This document shows positions 34,562 through 45,439 of a stretch of DNA of 64,000 nucleotides, piece by piece. The stretch spans positions 2,927,501 through 2,991,500 of the forward strand of contig NZ_CP114902.1 of assembly GCF_027497235.1 (NCBI RefSeq), in the 5' to 3' direction. The position numbers and the translations under genes are program-made. The DNA comes from Micromonospora sp. WMMD1128 (GTDB lineage Bacteria; Actinomycetota; Actinomycetes; Mycobacteriales; Micromonosporaceae). The notes under the pieces were generated by a model, which made no database searches, was not told the DNA's origin, and saw only the letters and a list, made by a program, of their open reading frames with translations. Each line of letters begins with the position of its first letter. Position 1 is the first letter of the stretch.

Positions 34562-35458
34562 TCACCCCACCCCGGACTGCCGCCGCGCCGCCTCCACCGC
34601 GTTACGGAACAACATCGCCACCGTCGTCGGACCCACCCCACCGACCCGCGGCGTGATCGCCCCCGCCACCCGCGCGCACGACTCGTCCACGTCCGGCAGC
34701 AACCGCCGCCCCTCATACCGCACCCCACCACCGACCACGACCGCACCCGGCCGCACATGCTCCGGCCGCACGATCCCCGGCACCCCCGCCGCCGCCACCA
34801 GAATCTCCGCCCGGCGCGTATACCGCGGCCAGTCCGCCACCCCCGTGTGCACCACCGTCACCGCCGCGTTCGCCGTCGGCCGCTTCTGCGCCAACAACAA
34901 CGCCAACGGCCGACCCAACGTCGCGCCCCGACCCAGGATCACCACCTCCCGGCCCGCCACCGGCACCTGATGGAACGCCAACAACGCCTCGATCCCCGCC
35001 GGCGTACACGGCAACGGACCCGGCAACCCCAACGCCAACCGGCCCATGTTCACCGGATGCATCCCGTCCACGTCCTTGTCCGGATCCACCTCGGCAAGAG
35101 CCCGGTCGTAGTCCAGACCCACCGGAATCGGATGCTGCACCAACACCCCGTGCACATCCTTGTCGGCGTTGAAATCCGCCACCACCGCGTGCAGATCCGC
35201 CTGCGACGCCGCCGCCGGCAGATGCACGTGCGGCGACGCGAACCCCAACTCCGCCGCCTGACGCTGCTTGATCCGGATGTAACCCGCGCTCGCGTCGTCG
35301 TCACCCACCAACACCGTCGCCAACGCCGGCGTCACCCCGGCCGCGCGCAACCGCGCCACCGACGCGGCAACATCGGTCAACACCCGCTCCGCCACCGGCC
35401 CACCCGGCAACAGCCGCGCCGTCGCACCCTGACCCGCCGAACCCGAAGAAGAAGACAC
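34562..35458 (-). CDS. folD: methylenetetrahydrofolate dehydrogenase/cyclohydrolase
   Basis: A 298-aa bifunctional enzyme interconverting 5,10-methylene- and 10-formyl-THF. The YIRIKQRQAAELGF segment holds the Tyr and Lys of the active site, DVHGVLVQHPIP and DVDGMHPVNMG are the folate site, VVILGRGATLGRPLALLL and KPGAVVVGGGV-like RPGAVVVGGGVRYEG bind NADP, ending GGVGPTTVAMLF. GTG 35458 has GAGGTG just upstream. A ZTP riboswitch lies in its leader. Confidence 0.95.
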   Translation of the reverse strand: MSSSSGSAGQGATARLLPGGPVAERVLTDVAASVARLRAAGVTPALATVLVGDDDASAGYIRIKQRQAAELGFASPHVHLPAAASQADLHAVVADFNADKDVHGVLVQHPIPVGLDYDRALAEVDPDKDVDGMHPVNMGRLALGLPGPLPCTPAGIEALLAFHQVPVAGREVVILGRGATLGRPLALLLAQKRPTANAAVTVVHTGVADWPRYTRRAEILVAAAGVPGIVRPEHVRPGAVVVGGGVRYEGRRLLPDVDESCARVAGAITPRVGGVGPTTVAMLFRNAVEAARRQSGVG

Positions 35459-35474
35459 GCGACACCTCGCCCGC

Positions 35475-35555
35475 GGAGGCCCAGGCGGTCGACCCCCACG
35501 ACGAGCTCCCCGATGGTTTCCACCCATCCCCGTGCCGCCAGTCGCGTCACCCCCA
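35475..35555 (-). ncRNA. ZTP (pfl) riboswitch of folD
   Basis: Read on the minus strand from about 35555: GCGACTGGCGG, then GGGTGGAAACCATCGGGGAGC, a variable linker, and the 3' core CCGCCTGGGC at about 35478-35488. These are the conserved blocks of the pfl/ZTP riboswitch (GACUGGCG, GUGGAAACCACCGGGGAGC-type helix, CCGCCUGGGC). It ends about 20 nt before the folD start. Binding of ZTP/ZMP should turn on folate one-carbon synthesis. The 5' end touches the stop of the upstream gene (35547). Confidence 0.9.
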
Positions 35556-36578
35556 GCCTGCCACAGCCCGCCGCGCCACCGCATCCATCACCGACTGCCA
35601 CACCGGCAACGACGCCAACACCGCGTCCGCCCGCCGCCGCCGATCCGCCGCCGACGCCACCCCCAGATCCGCCAACACCGCCTCCAACCCCGGCCGCGCC
35701 ACCCCCTCCCGCTCCGGCGCCACCGCCGACACCACCGACAGGCACCGCGCGTACGTCACCACCACCCAGAACATCGCCTCCCGGTGCCGCCCCGCCGCCA
35801 CCAACTCCGCGCCACCGTCGAACACCACCGCCCGCCCCGCCGCGCCCAGATCGGCCCCGAACGCGAACCCGTCCCGCGGCAGCCGCGCCACCTCGTCGAA
35901 CACCACCGCCAACCCGGCCAGATGCGCCCGCACCCGCCCCGCGTCCACCCCGCCGCCGTCGAGCGTCGCCAACAACTCCGGATACCGCCCACCGAACCCG
36001 TGACCCGCCAACACCTCCGACGCCCGCACATACCGCCGCCGCACCGTCGGATCCGCCAACCCCGCCACCAACGGCCACACCGCCAGCACCGACGTCGGGA
36101 ACACCCACGCCAACACCTGATCGGCCAACGGCGCCCCGGCGTCCAGCACCCGCAGCCCGCCCTCGATCCGCCGCCGCACGCCCGCGCACCGCCGTCGCAC
36201 CCACACCGGATCCGCGAACCCGGCCGCCACCCGCCGCCGCACCGCCGCCAACCGCCCCGACGGATCCGCGATCACCGAATCGGTACGGAACATCGGCGCG
36301 AACACCCACGACCCCAACACGTCGTCCGGGCCACCCACCTCCGCCCACGTCACGGTGCTGATTTCCAACAACACCCCACGATGGACGAACTTGCCCACCT
36401 TCACACCGGGGGAGTCCCGCACCAGCAACACGTCCACGTCCGACCACGGCGGCACCACCGCGTCATCCGGCAGACCCACCGTCGACCCGCTGAACAACGC
36501 CCCCTCGACCGACGGGTCAACCCGCATCCGCTCCCGCACCCACCCGACCGCCACCGCCCGCGCCGCACCCACCCGCAT
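35547..36578 (-). CDS. nucleotidyltransferase-domain protein, aminoglycoside-type
   Basis: A 343-aa protein. Residues 28-55 carry the Pol-beta-like nucleotidyltransferase signature ALFSGSTVGLPDDAVVPPWSDVDVLLV (G-S then D-x-D); a helical C-terminal half (HREAMFWVVVTYARCLSVVS) follows. This resembles ANT-type or DUF4111-like proteins of unknown substrate. ATG 36578 is chosen as it opens MRVGAARAVAVGWVRERM; an earlier ATG adds 18 residues. Its 3' end overlaps the start of the folD riboswitch. Confidence 0.72.
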   Translation of the reverse strand: MRVGAARAVAVGWVRERMRVDPSVEGALFSGSTVGLPDDAVVPPWSDVDVLLVRDSPGVKVGKFVHRGVLLEISTVTWAEVGGPDDVLGSWVFAPMFRTDSVIADPSGRLAAVRRRVAAGFADPVWVRRRCAGVRRRIEGGLRVLDAGAPLADQVLAWVFPTSVLAVWPLVAGLADPTVRRRYVRASEVLAGHGFGGRYPELLATLDGGGVDAGRVRAHLAGLAVVFDEVARLPRDGFAFGADLGAAGRAVVFDGGAELVAAGRHREAMFWVVVTYARCLSVVSAVAPEREGVARPGLEAVLADLGVASAADRRRRADAVLASLPVWQSVMDAVARRAVAGWG

Positions 36579-36647
36579 CCGGCCGATCCTGCCAGCCTCC
36601 ACGCCAGCCGGGCCGACACGCCGGAGCCGCACGCGCCACCGACCGGG

Positions 36648-37289
36648 TCACCGCACGAGCGCCACCAGGTCACCGGGCCGCCCCGCGACCAGATCAGCCG
36701 CCACACCCGGGTCGTACAGGTGCCCCCAGGCCGCCGCGACCGACAACGCACCCGCCGCGCGGGCCGCCCCCAGATCCAGCGGCGAGTCACCCACATAGGC
36801 CACCCGCGCCGGCTCGACACCCAGACGCCGGCACGCCAGCAGGACACCCTCCGGATCCGGCTTCGGCCGAGCCACCTGGTCGCCCCCGACGATCACCCGC
36901 ACGTGCGCGGCCAGGCCGGTCCGATCCAGCAGGATCCGCGCCGCCCGCGCGCTGGCGCCGGTGAACACCCCCACCGGCAACCGCCGCCCGACCTCCGCCA
37001 ACAGATCCGCCACCCCGTCGTACACCGTGACCCGGTCCGCCGCCCTCGCCAACTCGTCGTGGTAGCGGTCGAGATCCACCCGGGTGGCGGGACGACGGAG
37101 CAACGCGGCGAGCAGGTGCTCCGGAGCACCCAGCGGATAACCGGCGATGACCTCCTCGTCGCTGGGCGGGCGACCACCGCCGGCGACAACCGCCGCCCGG
37201 TACGCCGCCGGCACCGCCGCGTGCGACTCGATCAGGGTGCCGTCCATGTCGAAGACCAACCCGGCCAGCGGGATCCGCGCGTGAACCAC
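36648..37289 (-). CDS. HAD-family phosphatase (phosphoglycolate phosphatase-like)
   Basis: A 213-aa haloacid dehalogenase hydrolase. Motif I LVFDMDGTLIESH (nucleophile Asp), motif II VGVFTGAS, motif III KPDPEGVLLA (Lys) and motif IV YVGDSPLDLGAARAAG. A four-helix cap (residues 20-80) makes it subclass IA. GTG 37289 is seven bases after TAGCCT, so translation is probably leaderless. Substrate unknown. Not obviously coupled to the downstream nucleotidyltransferase-like gene. Confidence 0.9.
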   Translation of the reverse strand: MVHARIPLAGLVFDMDGTLIESHAAVPAAYRAAVVAGGGRPPSDEEVIAGYPLGAPEHLLAALLRRPATRVDLDRYHDELARAADRVTVYDGVADLLAEVGRRLPVGVFTGASARAARILLDRTGLAAHVRVIVGGDQVARPKPDPEGVLLACRRLGVEPARVAYVGDSPLDLGAARAAGALSVAAAWGHLYDPGVAADLVAGRPGDLVALVR

Positions 37290-37384
37290 GGTGTCGAGGC
37301 TAGGCGACCGGACTACGAGCCGGACAACCCCCACAGCGTCCGGTTCGTGCGGTTCGCCGCGCCCCGCGGCACCCGGTCACCGAC

Positions 37385-38359
37385 TCAGGCCGCCTCGCCG
37401 CCGTCCTGCCGCGCCCCGACGAGGCGCTCGAACCCGTCGAGCAACGCCTGCAGACCCAGGGCGAACAGCGCGTCGAGATCGAAGTCGTAGCCGCCGACGA
37501 GTCCGTCCATCATCCGGGCGAGGTTCGGATACCGTCCGGAGTAGGCCAACGCGTGCATGTCCGCAGCCTGCGCGTCACCCCACTGCTCATCCGACAAGCC
37601 GGTCTCCGCTCGCGCACGGGCCTCACGCTCCAGGTGAACGGCGAGGCCCTGACCGTGGCTGAACAACAGAATCTGCAGGTCAAGAACACGATCCGCGGAC
37701 AGGCCCAGATCGGCCAACGCGCCGATGATCCACTCGCCATGACGCAACAGGTTGGGTAGCGGCAGGGGCCTGGCCAGTGGACCCAGGTGAGCGAGCCACG
37801 GATGGCGGCAGTGCAGACCCCACAGCAGGCGAGCGCCGAACTCCAGCCTGGCGCGCCAACCGTCAGGCGGCACCGCCGGATACTCACCCTCCCCGTACGC
37901 CACGTCCGCCATCAGCAGCACCAGTTCGTCCTTACCCGCGACGTGCCGATACAGCGACATGGTGGCCACCCCCAACCGCGCGGCGACGGCCCGCATCGAC
38001 ACGGCCTCAAGCCCTTGGGCATCCGCTATCGCCATGGCGGCGCGTACGACGCGGTCGCGGCTCAACTCGACCTCCGGCATCGCGGCCGTTCCCGTCGACG
38101 CCGGCCGCGCTCGCGGCGCCGTGCGCGATCCTGCACGGGCAGCCGGCGGCGCCACGATCGAACCCACCCGCGGTTGAGCGCGGACCAGACCAGCCTGACG
38201 CAACTCGTTCAACGCCTTCGCCGCAGTGCCCGGCGCGACTCCCCACCCGGCGGCAAGCGCTCGAATCGAAGGAAGTCGATCACCGGGCCGCAGCTCCCGT
38301 GCGGCGATGCGTCGGCGTAGCTCCGCGGCGATATGCAGGTACGGCGGCTCAACGGTCAC
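37385..38359 (-). CDS. GntR-TetR hybrid transcriptional regulator
   Basis: A 324-aa protein with two DNA-binding domains. Residues 1-75 are a GntR winged helix (YLHIAAELRRRIAARELRPGDRLPSIRALAAGWGVAPGTAAKAL). After a basic Ala/Arg linker, residues 98-145 are a TetR helix-turn-helix (RVVRAAMAIADAQGLEAVSMRAVAARLGVATMSLYRHVAGKDEL), followed by a TetR ligand-binding domain. This tandem layout recurs in actinobacteria. It faces the FAD monooxygenase gene with two GTAC palindromes in between, so it probably represses that gene and itself. Confidence 0.9.
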   Translation of the reverse strand: MTVEPPYLHIAAELRRRIAARELRPGDRLPSIRALAAGWGVAPGTAAKALNELRQAGLVRAQPRVGSIVAPPAARAGSRTAPRARPASTGTAAMPEVELSRDRVVRAAMAIADAQGLEAVSMRAVAARLGVATMSLYRHVAGKDELVLLMADVAYGEGEYPAVPPDGWRARLEFGARLLWGLHCRHPWLAHLGPLARPLPLPNLLRHGEWIIGALADLGLSADRVLDLQILLFSHGQGLAVHLEREARARAETGLSDEQWGDAQAADMHALAYSGRYPNLARMMDGLVGGYDFDLDALFALGLQALLDGFERLVGARQDGGEAA

Positions 38360-38437
38360 TGGAGCACCCCTCTGTGCTGGTACACGAGCGCTCCTGCGCT
38401 AATGCAGCGTCGCCCGCATCCCTTTTAAATTCAACTA

Positions 38438-38472
38438 TGTACATCGTACGTTGATGACGCGTACAGCGTACG
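38438..38472. promoter_or_regulatory. twin operator palindromes between regulator and monooxygenase
   Basis: Two 13-bp palindromes: TGTACATCGTACG at 38438-38450 (one imperfect outer pair) and CGTACAGCGTACG at 38460-38472 (perfect), centres 22 bp apart, i.e. two helix turns. They sit 19-53 bp before the monooxygenase start, in an AT-richer patch (TTTTAAATTCAACTATGTAC). This is what a TetR-type dimer pair needs. Confidence 0.7.
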
Positions 38473-38490
38473 AAGCACAAGGAGGACCCC

Positions 38491-39605
38491 GTGAAGACCG
38501 TGCTGATCTCCGGCGCCGGCGTCGCCGGACCGGCCCTGGCGTACTGGCTGCGCCACCACGACATCACCCCGACAGTGGTAGAGCAGGCGCCCGCGCCACG
38601 AGCCGGTGGCCACGCGGTGGACGTGCGTGGGGTGGCGCTCCAGGTGATCAAGCGAATGGGACTGACCGAACCACTACGCCGCGCCCACACCCAGATGCGC
38701 GGAATGTCGATGCTCGACGCCCACGGCACCGAGATCATGCGCTCAACCGAGATGGCACTCAGCAGCGGCCGACTCGACAGCGACGACATCGAGGTGCTCC
38801 GGGAAGACCTCACCGACATGCTCATCGACGCAACCCGACCACACACCCGCTACCTGTTCGGTGACTCCGTGACCGCACTCGAACAACACCGGGACGGCAT
38901 CCGAGCGACTTTCGACCACGCCCCGCCCGAAACATTCGACCTGGTCGTCGGCGCGGACGGTCTGCACTCCACGGTGCGGCGGCTCGCCTTCGGGCCGGAG
39001 CAGCCCCACGTGCGCCACCTCCACGCATACGTCGGCGTGTTCACCGCCCCCAACTTCCTCGACCTGGACCGCTGGCAGGTCTGGCTCCGCGCGCCGGACG
39101 TCGGCTACGGCATCTACTCGGCACGTGACAACACCGAGATCCGAGTCAACCTCGGCTTCGAGTCGGGTCCGCTCGACTACGACCGCCACGACGTAACGCC
39201 CAACGCGCACTGATCGAGGAAAGACTCGCCGGCGTCGGCTGGGAAACCCCACGACTACTCGCCGCCATGTGGCAGGCCCCTGACTTCTACTTCGACGCCA
39301 TGGCCCAGATCCACATGGACCGCTGGTCCACCGGCAGGGTCACGCTGCTCGGCGACGCCGGCTACTGCCCCTCGCCCCTGTCGGGACAAGGCACCAGCCC
39401 GCTGGTGGGCGCGTACGTGCTCGCCGACTCCCTGGCCGACGCCACCGACGACCACCGCGCCGCGCTCGATCGCTACGAACAACGGATGCGCCGGTTCGTC
39501 ACGCTCAACCAGGCACTCGCCACGGAGAATCCCGGCGGTCCGCCCTCCGAGGAGTCCACCGAACTGGCCAAGTCGGCCATCGACCTCGACGCGCGGACCC
39601 GATGA
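38491..39605 (+). pseudogene. FAD-dependent monooxygenase, frameshifted
   Basis: Group A flavin monooxygenase of about 370 aa split by a -1 frameshift near 39196-39198. First part (frame of 38491): VLISGAGVAGPALAYWL FAD motif, LREDLTDMLIDA, VVGADGLHSTVR. It runs into TGA at 39211. In the next frame the protein continues AQRALIEERLAGVGWE ... VTLLGDAGYCPSPLSGQGTS, the GD motif, to stop 39605. One missing base restores the frame between DRHDVT and AQRAL. GTG 38491 has AGGAGG. This is either a recent inactivation or a sequencing error. Family relatives hydroxylate aromatic compounds and some inactivate tetracycline or rifamycin. Confidence 0.85.
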
Positions 39606-39617
39606 CGAGCCCACACC

Positions 39618-40616
39618 TCAGAAGCCCGGCAACCCGAAAAACACCCGATTCGTGCGGTTCGCTGCCGCCGCCGCCCGCTGCTGACCCGCCGTCACCTCGA
39701 TGTACGTCTGCGACGACGCCAACGACGCGTGTCCCAGCAACCGCATGATCTCCGCCGCGCCCGCCCCGTCCTCCGCCAACCGCGTCGCGAACGTGTGCCG
39801 CAACGCGTGCAACCGCGCCCCCCGGGGCACCCGGTCACCGATGCCCGCCCGCCGGTAACACGACTCCACCAGATACTGCAGACCGCCCCGACGCAACGGC
39901 TCACCCGCCCGGTCCACCAGCAACGGCCCGTCCGGCCGCACGCTGCGCCCACCGAAACGCACCCGCCGGCTCTCCAGGTAACCGGCCAGCACCCGGTCCA
40001 CGCCCACCTCGATCGGCACCGTCCGCGGCCGCCCGCCCTTGCCCGCCACGTCAACGCGTCGCTCGCCGTCGCGCCCGGCCACCGACGACACACGCAGCGC
40101 CAGCAGCTCCGACAGCCGCAACCCGGCGCACAGCGCCAGCGCCAGCACCGCCAGGTCCCGCTCCGGCCACGGGTCACGCTGCCGGCCGTCCGCGCGCGCC
40201 ACCGCCGCCAGCAGCTCCTCCGGGGTGTCCTCGCCGCGCAGCGGCTTGGGCCGGGGGAGCGGCGTGCGCGGGCGCCCCACCGCCGGCATCGGATTGCCGG
40301 GCACGACCCCCTCGGCCACCAGGAACGTGAAGAAGCTGTTCCAGGTGGACCAGGCGCGGTGGACGGAGGCGGCGGCGCGGGGAGCGGCGAAGCGGGCGAA
40401 CGCCGCGCGCATCACCCGGGCGGAGAGGGCGCCGACGGGCAGCCGGCCGAGGGGGAGGGGAGTGCGGTCGTCACCGTCCGCCGCGACCAGCGCCGCCACC
40501 GCGTTCAGGTCCCGCCGGTACGCCGCCAAAGTGTGCGGGGAGGGCTTGCGGGTGGCCCGAGCGGTCAGGAACTCCTCGATCAACGCCCCTACCGTTTCGT
40601 CCGGTTTGTCATGCAT
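39618..40616 (-). CDS. tyrosine recombinase (Xer/integrase family)
   Basis: A 332-aa site-specific recombinase. The SAM-like N-terminal core binding domain (residues 8-115) precedes the catalytic domain with R in ALCAGLRLSELLALRV, H-x-x-R in LHALRHTFATRL, H in LLGHASLASSQ and nucleophile Y305 in SSQTYIEVT. It has the size of XerC/XerD. ATG 40616 lies inside a 26-bp dif-like palindrome, seven bases after CATAAT, so the gene is probably transcribed leaderless from a promoter that its own protein can occlude. It sits 0.4 kb from a canonical dif-like site. It may be a Xer protein or an integrase that uses dif. Confidence 0.9.
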   Translation of the reverse strand: MHDKPDETVGALIEEFLTARATRKPSPHTLAAYRRDLNAVAALVAADGDDRTPLPLGRLPVGALSARVMRAAFARFAAPRAAASVHRAWSTWNSFFTFLVAEGVVPGNPMPAVGRPRTPLPRPKPLRGEDTPEELLAAVARADGRQRDPWPERDLAVLALALCAGLRLSELLALRVSSVAGRDGERRVDVAGKGGRPRTVPIEVGVDRVLAGYLESRRVRFGGRSVRPDGPLLVDRAGEPLRRGGLQYLVESCYRRAGIGDRVPRGARLHALRHTFATRLAEDGAGAAEIMRLLGHASLASSQTYIEVTAGQQRAAAAANRTNRVFFGLPGF

Positions 40617-40634
40617 AAGGAATATTATGCATGA
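40609..40634. other. dif-like palindromic site at the recombinase promoter
   Basis: TCATGCATAA (40609-40618), spacer GGAATA, TTATGCATGA (40625-40634): 10-bp perfect inverted arms with a 6-bp spacer and ATAA/TTAT at the inner edges, the geometry of Xer core sites. The recombinase start codon lies within the left arm. A self-contained site beside its recombinase resembles single-Xer systems. Confidence 0.7.
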
Positions 40635-40712
40635 ATTTCGCGTTCCCGCCAGGCCGGCGCTCCGGGGGAGAGCGGCCGAAAAACGCTAGCCGCACACCGC
40701 GGACCGGGCCCC

Positions 40713-41033
40713 ATGGTGGAGATCGGCGAAACGCTCGTCCGCACCCTTGTCGCCGCGCAGTTCCCGCACTGGGCGCACCTGCCGGTCGACGCCGTGCCCC
40801 GGCAGGGGTGGGACAACCGGACGTTTCGCCTCGACGACGACCTGCTGGCCCGGCTGCCCAGCGCCGAGGGCTACGTGCCCGGCGTCGCCAAGGAGGACCG
40901 CTGGCCGCCTCACCTGGCCCGCCACCTGCCGCTACCGGTACCCGAACCGGTGGCCACCGGCGCGCCCGGCGCCGGCTATCCGTACCCCTGGTCGGTGCGC
41001 CGGGGAGGCCCCCATCCGGTTTACTTGACATAA
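40713..41033 (+). pseudogene. aminoglycoside phosphotransferase fragment, N-terminal third
   Basis: A 106-aa open frame beginning MVEIGETLVRTLVAAQFPHWAHLP with DAVPRQGWDNRTFRLDDDLLARLPSAEGY, the ATP-lobe start of aminoglycoside phosphotransferase (APH/choline kinase-like) proteins, which are about 300 aa. The catalytic loop (HGD) and DFG-like motif are missing. The frame stops at TAA inside the dif-like site at 41023-41049, so the rest of the gene was lost at that point. Not expected to be active. Confidence 0.8.
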
Positions 41034-41049
41034 TGTAGATTATCGAACC
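41023..41049. other. probable chromosomal dif site
   Basis: ACTTGACATAA (41023-41033), 6-bp spacer TGTAGA, TTATCGAACC (41040-41049). On the reverse strand it reads CGATAAT, two variable bases, then ACATTATGTCAAGT, which matches the actinobacterial dif consensus as I remember it. The right half has the XerD-arm pattern TTATGTCAAGT and the left the XerC-arm pattern with CGATAA. It cuts the aminoglycoside phosphotransferase fragment. There is one tyrosine recombinase gene nearby and another at 61131. Confidence 0.75.
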
Positions 41050-41103
41050 GGTGCGGAACGGTGGAAGATGCCGGACACCACCGTCCCGTGTCCGCCGTCG
41101 GGG

Positions 41104-43464
<2,361 letters not shown>

Positions 43465-43487
43465 GGGATCTCCGTCCGGTGGTGGCT

Positions 43488-43910
43488 TCAGCGTCGCTGG
43501 TTGATGCGGATGAGGTTGCCGGTGGGGTCGCGGAAGGCGCAGTCGCGGACGCCGTAGGGCTGTTCTGTGGGTTCCTGGACGACGTCGGCGCCGGCGGCCT
43601 GGAGGCGGTCGAACAGGGCGTCGAGGTCGTCGGTGGCGAGGGTGAGCGCGCCGTAGCTGCCCTTGGCGATGAGTTCGTGGATGGTGCGGCGTTCGTCGTC
43701 GGTGATGCCGGGGTCGACGGCCGGGGGGTGCAGGACGATGCCGGTTTCGGGTTGTTCGGGTGGGCCGACGGTGAGCCAGCGCATGGTGTCGCCGTGGCCG
43801 ACGTCGTTGCGGAGGTCGAAGCCGAGGGTGTCGCGGTAGAAGGCGATGGCGGCGTCGGCGTCGGTGTGCGGGAGGAAGGCGTAGTGGATCGTGATGGTCA
43901 TGGTGGTCAC
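43488..43910 (-). CDS. VOC-family (glyoxalase/bleomycin resistance) protein
   Basis: A 140-aa protein with two beta-alpha-beta-beta-beta halves: IHYAFLPHTDADAAIAFYRDTLGFDL and GALTLATDDLDALFDRLQAAGADV. It ends RDCAFRDPTGNLIRINQ, the usual VOC C-terminus with a Glu-like metal residue replaced by Arg-Ile. It lies one base after the AraC gene stop and 23 bp before the UvrA-like gene, so it belongs to a resistance-like operon. Ligand unknown. Confidence 0.88.
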   Translation of the reverse strand: MTTMTITIHYAFLPHTDADAAIAFYRDTLGFDLRNDVGHGDTMRWLTVGPPEQPETGIVLHPPAVDPGITDDERRTIHELIAKGSYGALTLATDDLDALFDRLQAAGADVVQEPTEQPYGVRDCAFRDPTGNLIRINQRR

Positions 43911-43911
43911 G

Positions 43912-44358
<447 letters not shown>

Positions 44359-44409
44359 GGGGACATCTTCCCAGGTGGGGTGCGACTGGCGCGGAGGGCC
44401 GGGGTGGGG

Positions 44410-45261
44410 TCAGCGCAGCCGGCGGGCGGTGAACCGGGTGGGCGGGTCGGCGATGGCGTCCTGGGCGGCGACGAGTTGGAGTTCGCGGGTGCCGGCGGCG
44501 AGGGTCGCCTCGAGCACCGCGAAGATCGAGTTGGTGGTGTGTTCCAGCGCGGTCGCGGGTGAGCCGGTGGTGGCGAGGTGGGCCAGGTAGAGGGCGGCGG
44601 TCACGTCGCCGCCGCCGTTGGGGTTGATCGGCAGCAGCGGGGTGGTGACGGCCCAGGCGCCGTCGGCGCAGACGGCGACGACCTCCAGGTGGCCGGCGGG
44701 CAGGTCGCCGTGCAGGACGCTGGTGACCAGGACGTGTTCGGGGCCGGTGGCGCGGACGGTGTCGACGGCGGTGAGCAGGTCGTCGAGGGTGTCGGTGCGG
44801 CGGCCGGCGAGGAATTCCAGCTCGAACTGGTTGGGGGTGACGATGTCGGCGCGCGGGACGACGGTGTCGCGCAGGTATTCGGGGATGCCGGGGCGGACGA
44901 ACATGCCGCGGCCGACGTCGCCCATGACCGGGTCGCAGCAGTAGAGCGCGGCCGGGTTGGCGGCCTTGACCTGGGCGACGGTGTCGAGGATCACCGCGCC
45001 GACGGCGGGGTCGCCCTGGTAGCCGGAGAGCACGGCGTCGGCGGTGCCGAGCACGCCGCGGTCGGCGATGCCGGCGATGACCTCGGCGACGTCGGTGGGG
45101 GCGAGCAGGGGGCCGCGCCAGGCGCCGTAGCCGGTGTGGTTGGAGAAGTGCACGGTCAGGACCGGCCAGACCTCGTGGCGCAGGCGTTGCAGGGGGAACA
45201 CGGCGGCGGAGTTGCCGACGTGGCCGTAGGCGACGGACGACTGGATGGACAGGATCTTCAC
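44410..45261 (-). CDS. pdxY: pyridoxal kinase
   Basis: A 283-aa PfkB-like ribokinase that phosphorylates pyridoxal. VKILSIQSSVAYGHVGNSAAVFPLQ opens it; CDPVMGDVGRGMFV and TPNQFELEFLAGR are the pdxY/K substrate region; NPNGGGDVTAALYLAHL is the anion-hole motif with the catalytic Asp. GTG 45261. Divergent to the OFA transporter gene. Its product supplies PLP used by gcvP and selA. Confidence 0.93.
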   Translation of the reverse strand: MKILSIQSSVAYGHVGNSAAVFPLQRLRHEVWPVLTVHFSNHTGYGAWRGPLLAPTDVAEVIAGIADRGVLGTADAVLSGYQGDPAVGAVILDTVAQVKAANPAALYCCDPVMGDVGRGMFVRPGIPEYLRDTVVPRADIVTPNQFELEFLAGRRTDTLDDLLTAVDTVRATGPEHVLVTSVLHGDLPAGHLEVVAVCADGAWAVTTPLLPINPNGGGDVTAALYLAHLATTGSPATALEHTTNSIFAVLEATLAAGTRELQLVAAQDAIADPPTRFTARRLR

Positions 45262-45439
45262 CGGCCCATCGTCGCATCCCGGCCGATGGTCACGCTCGGT
45301 GGTCGTCCGGTGGCGGGCGGGGGTAGCGTCGGCCGCTCGGCTCAGGGTTTCGACCGTCGGGCGCGGGGTGGGTTTGGGCTGCGCATGCGGTGGGGGCATG
45401 AAGCGAGGGGTTCTCGCCATCTGGACGGAGGAAGCAAGG

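Noticed and set aside
32848..34656. 602-codon forward frame over the permease and EEP genes
   Set aside because: His/Pro/Arg-rich shadow of real genes; no start or ribosome site.
39190..39215. Programmed ribosomal frameshift in the monooxygenase
   Set aside because: No slippery heptamer or downstream pseudoknot is evident and the family needs no frameshift; mutation or sequencing error is simpler.
40713..41033. Functional small aminoglycoside phosphotransferase
   Set aside because: Only the N-lobe start is present; the catalytic and metal-binding loops are absent.
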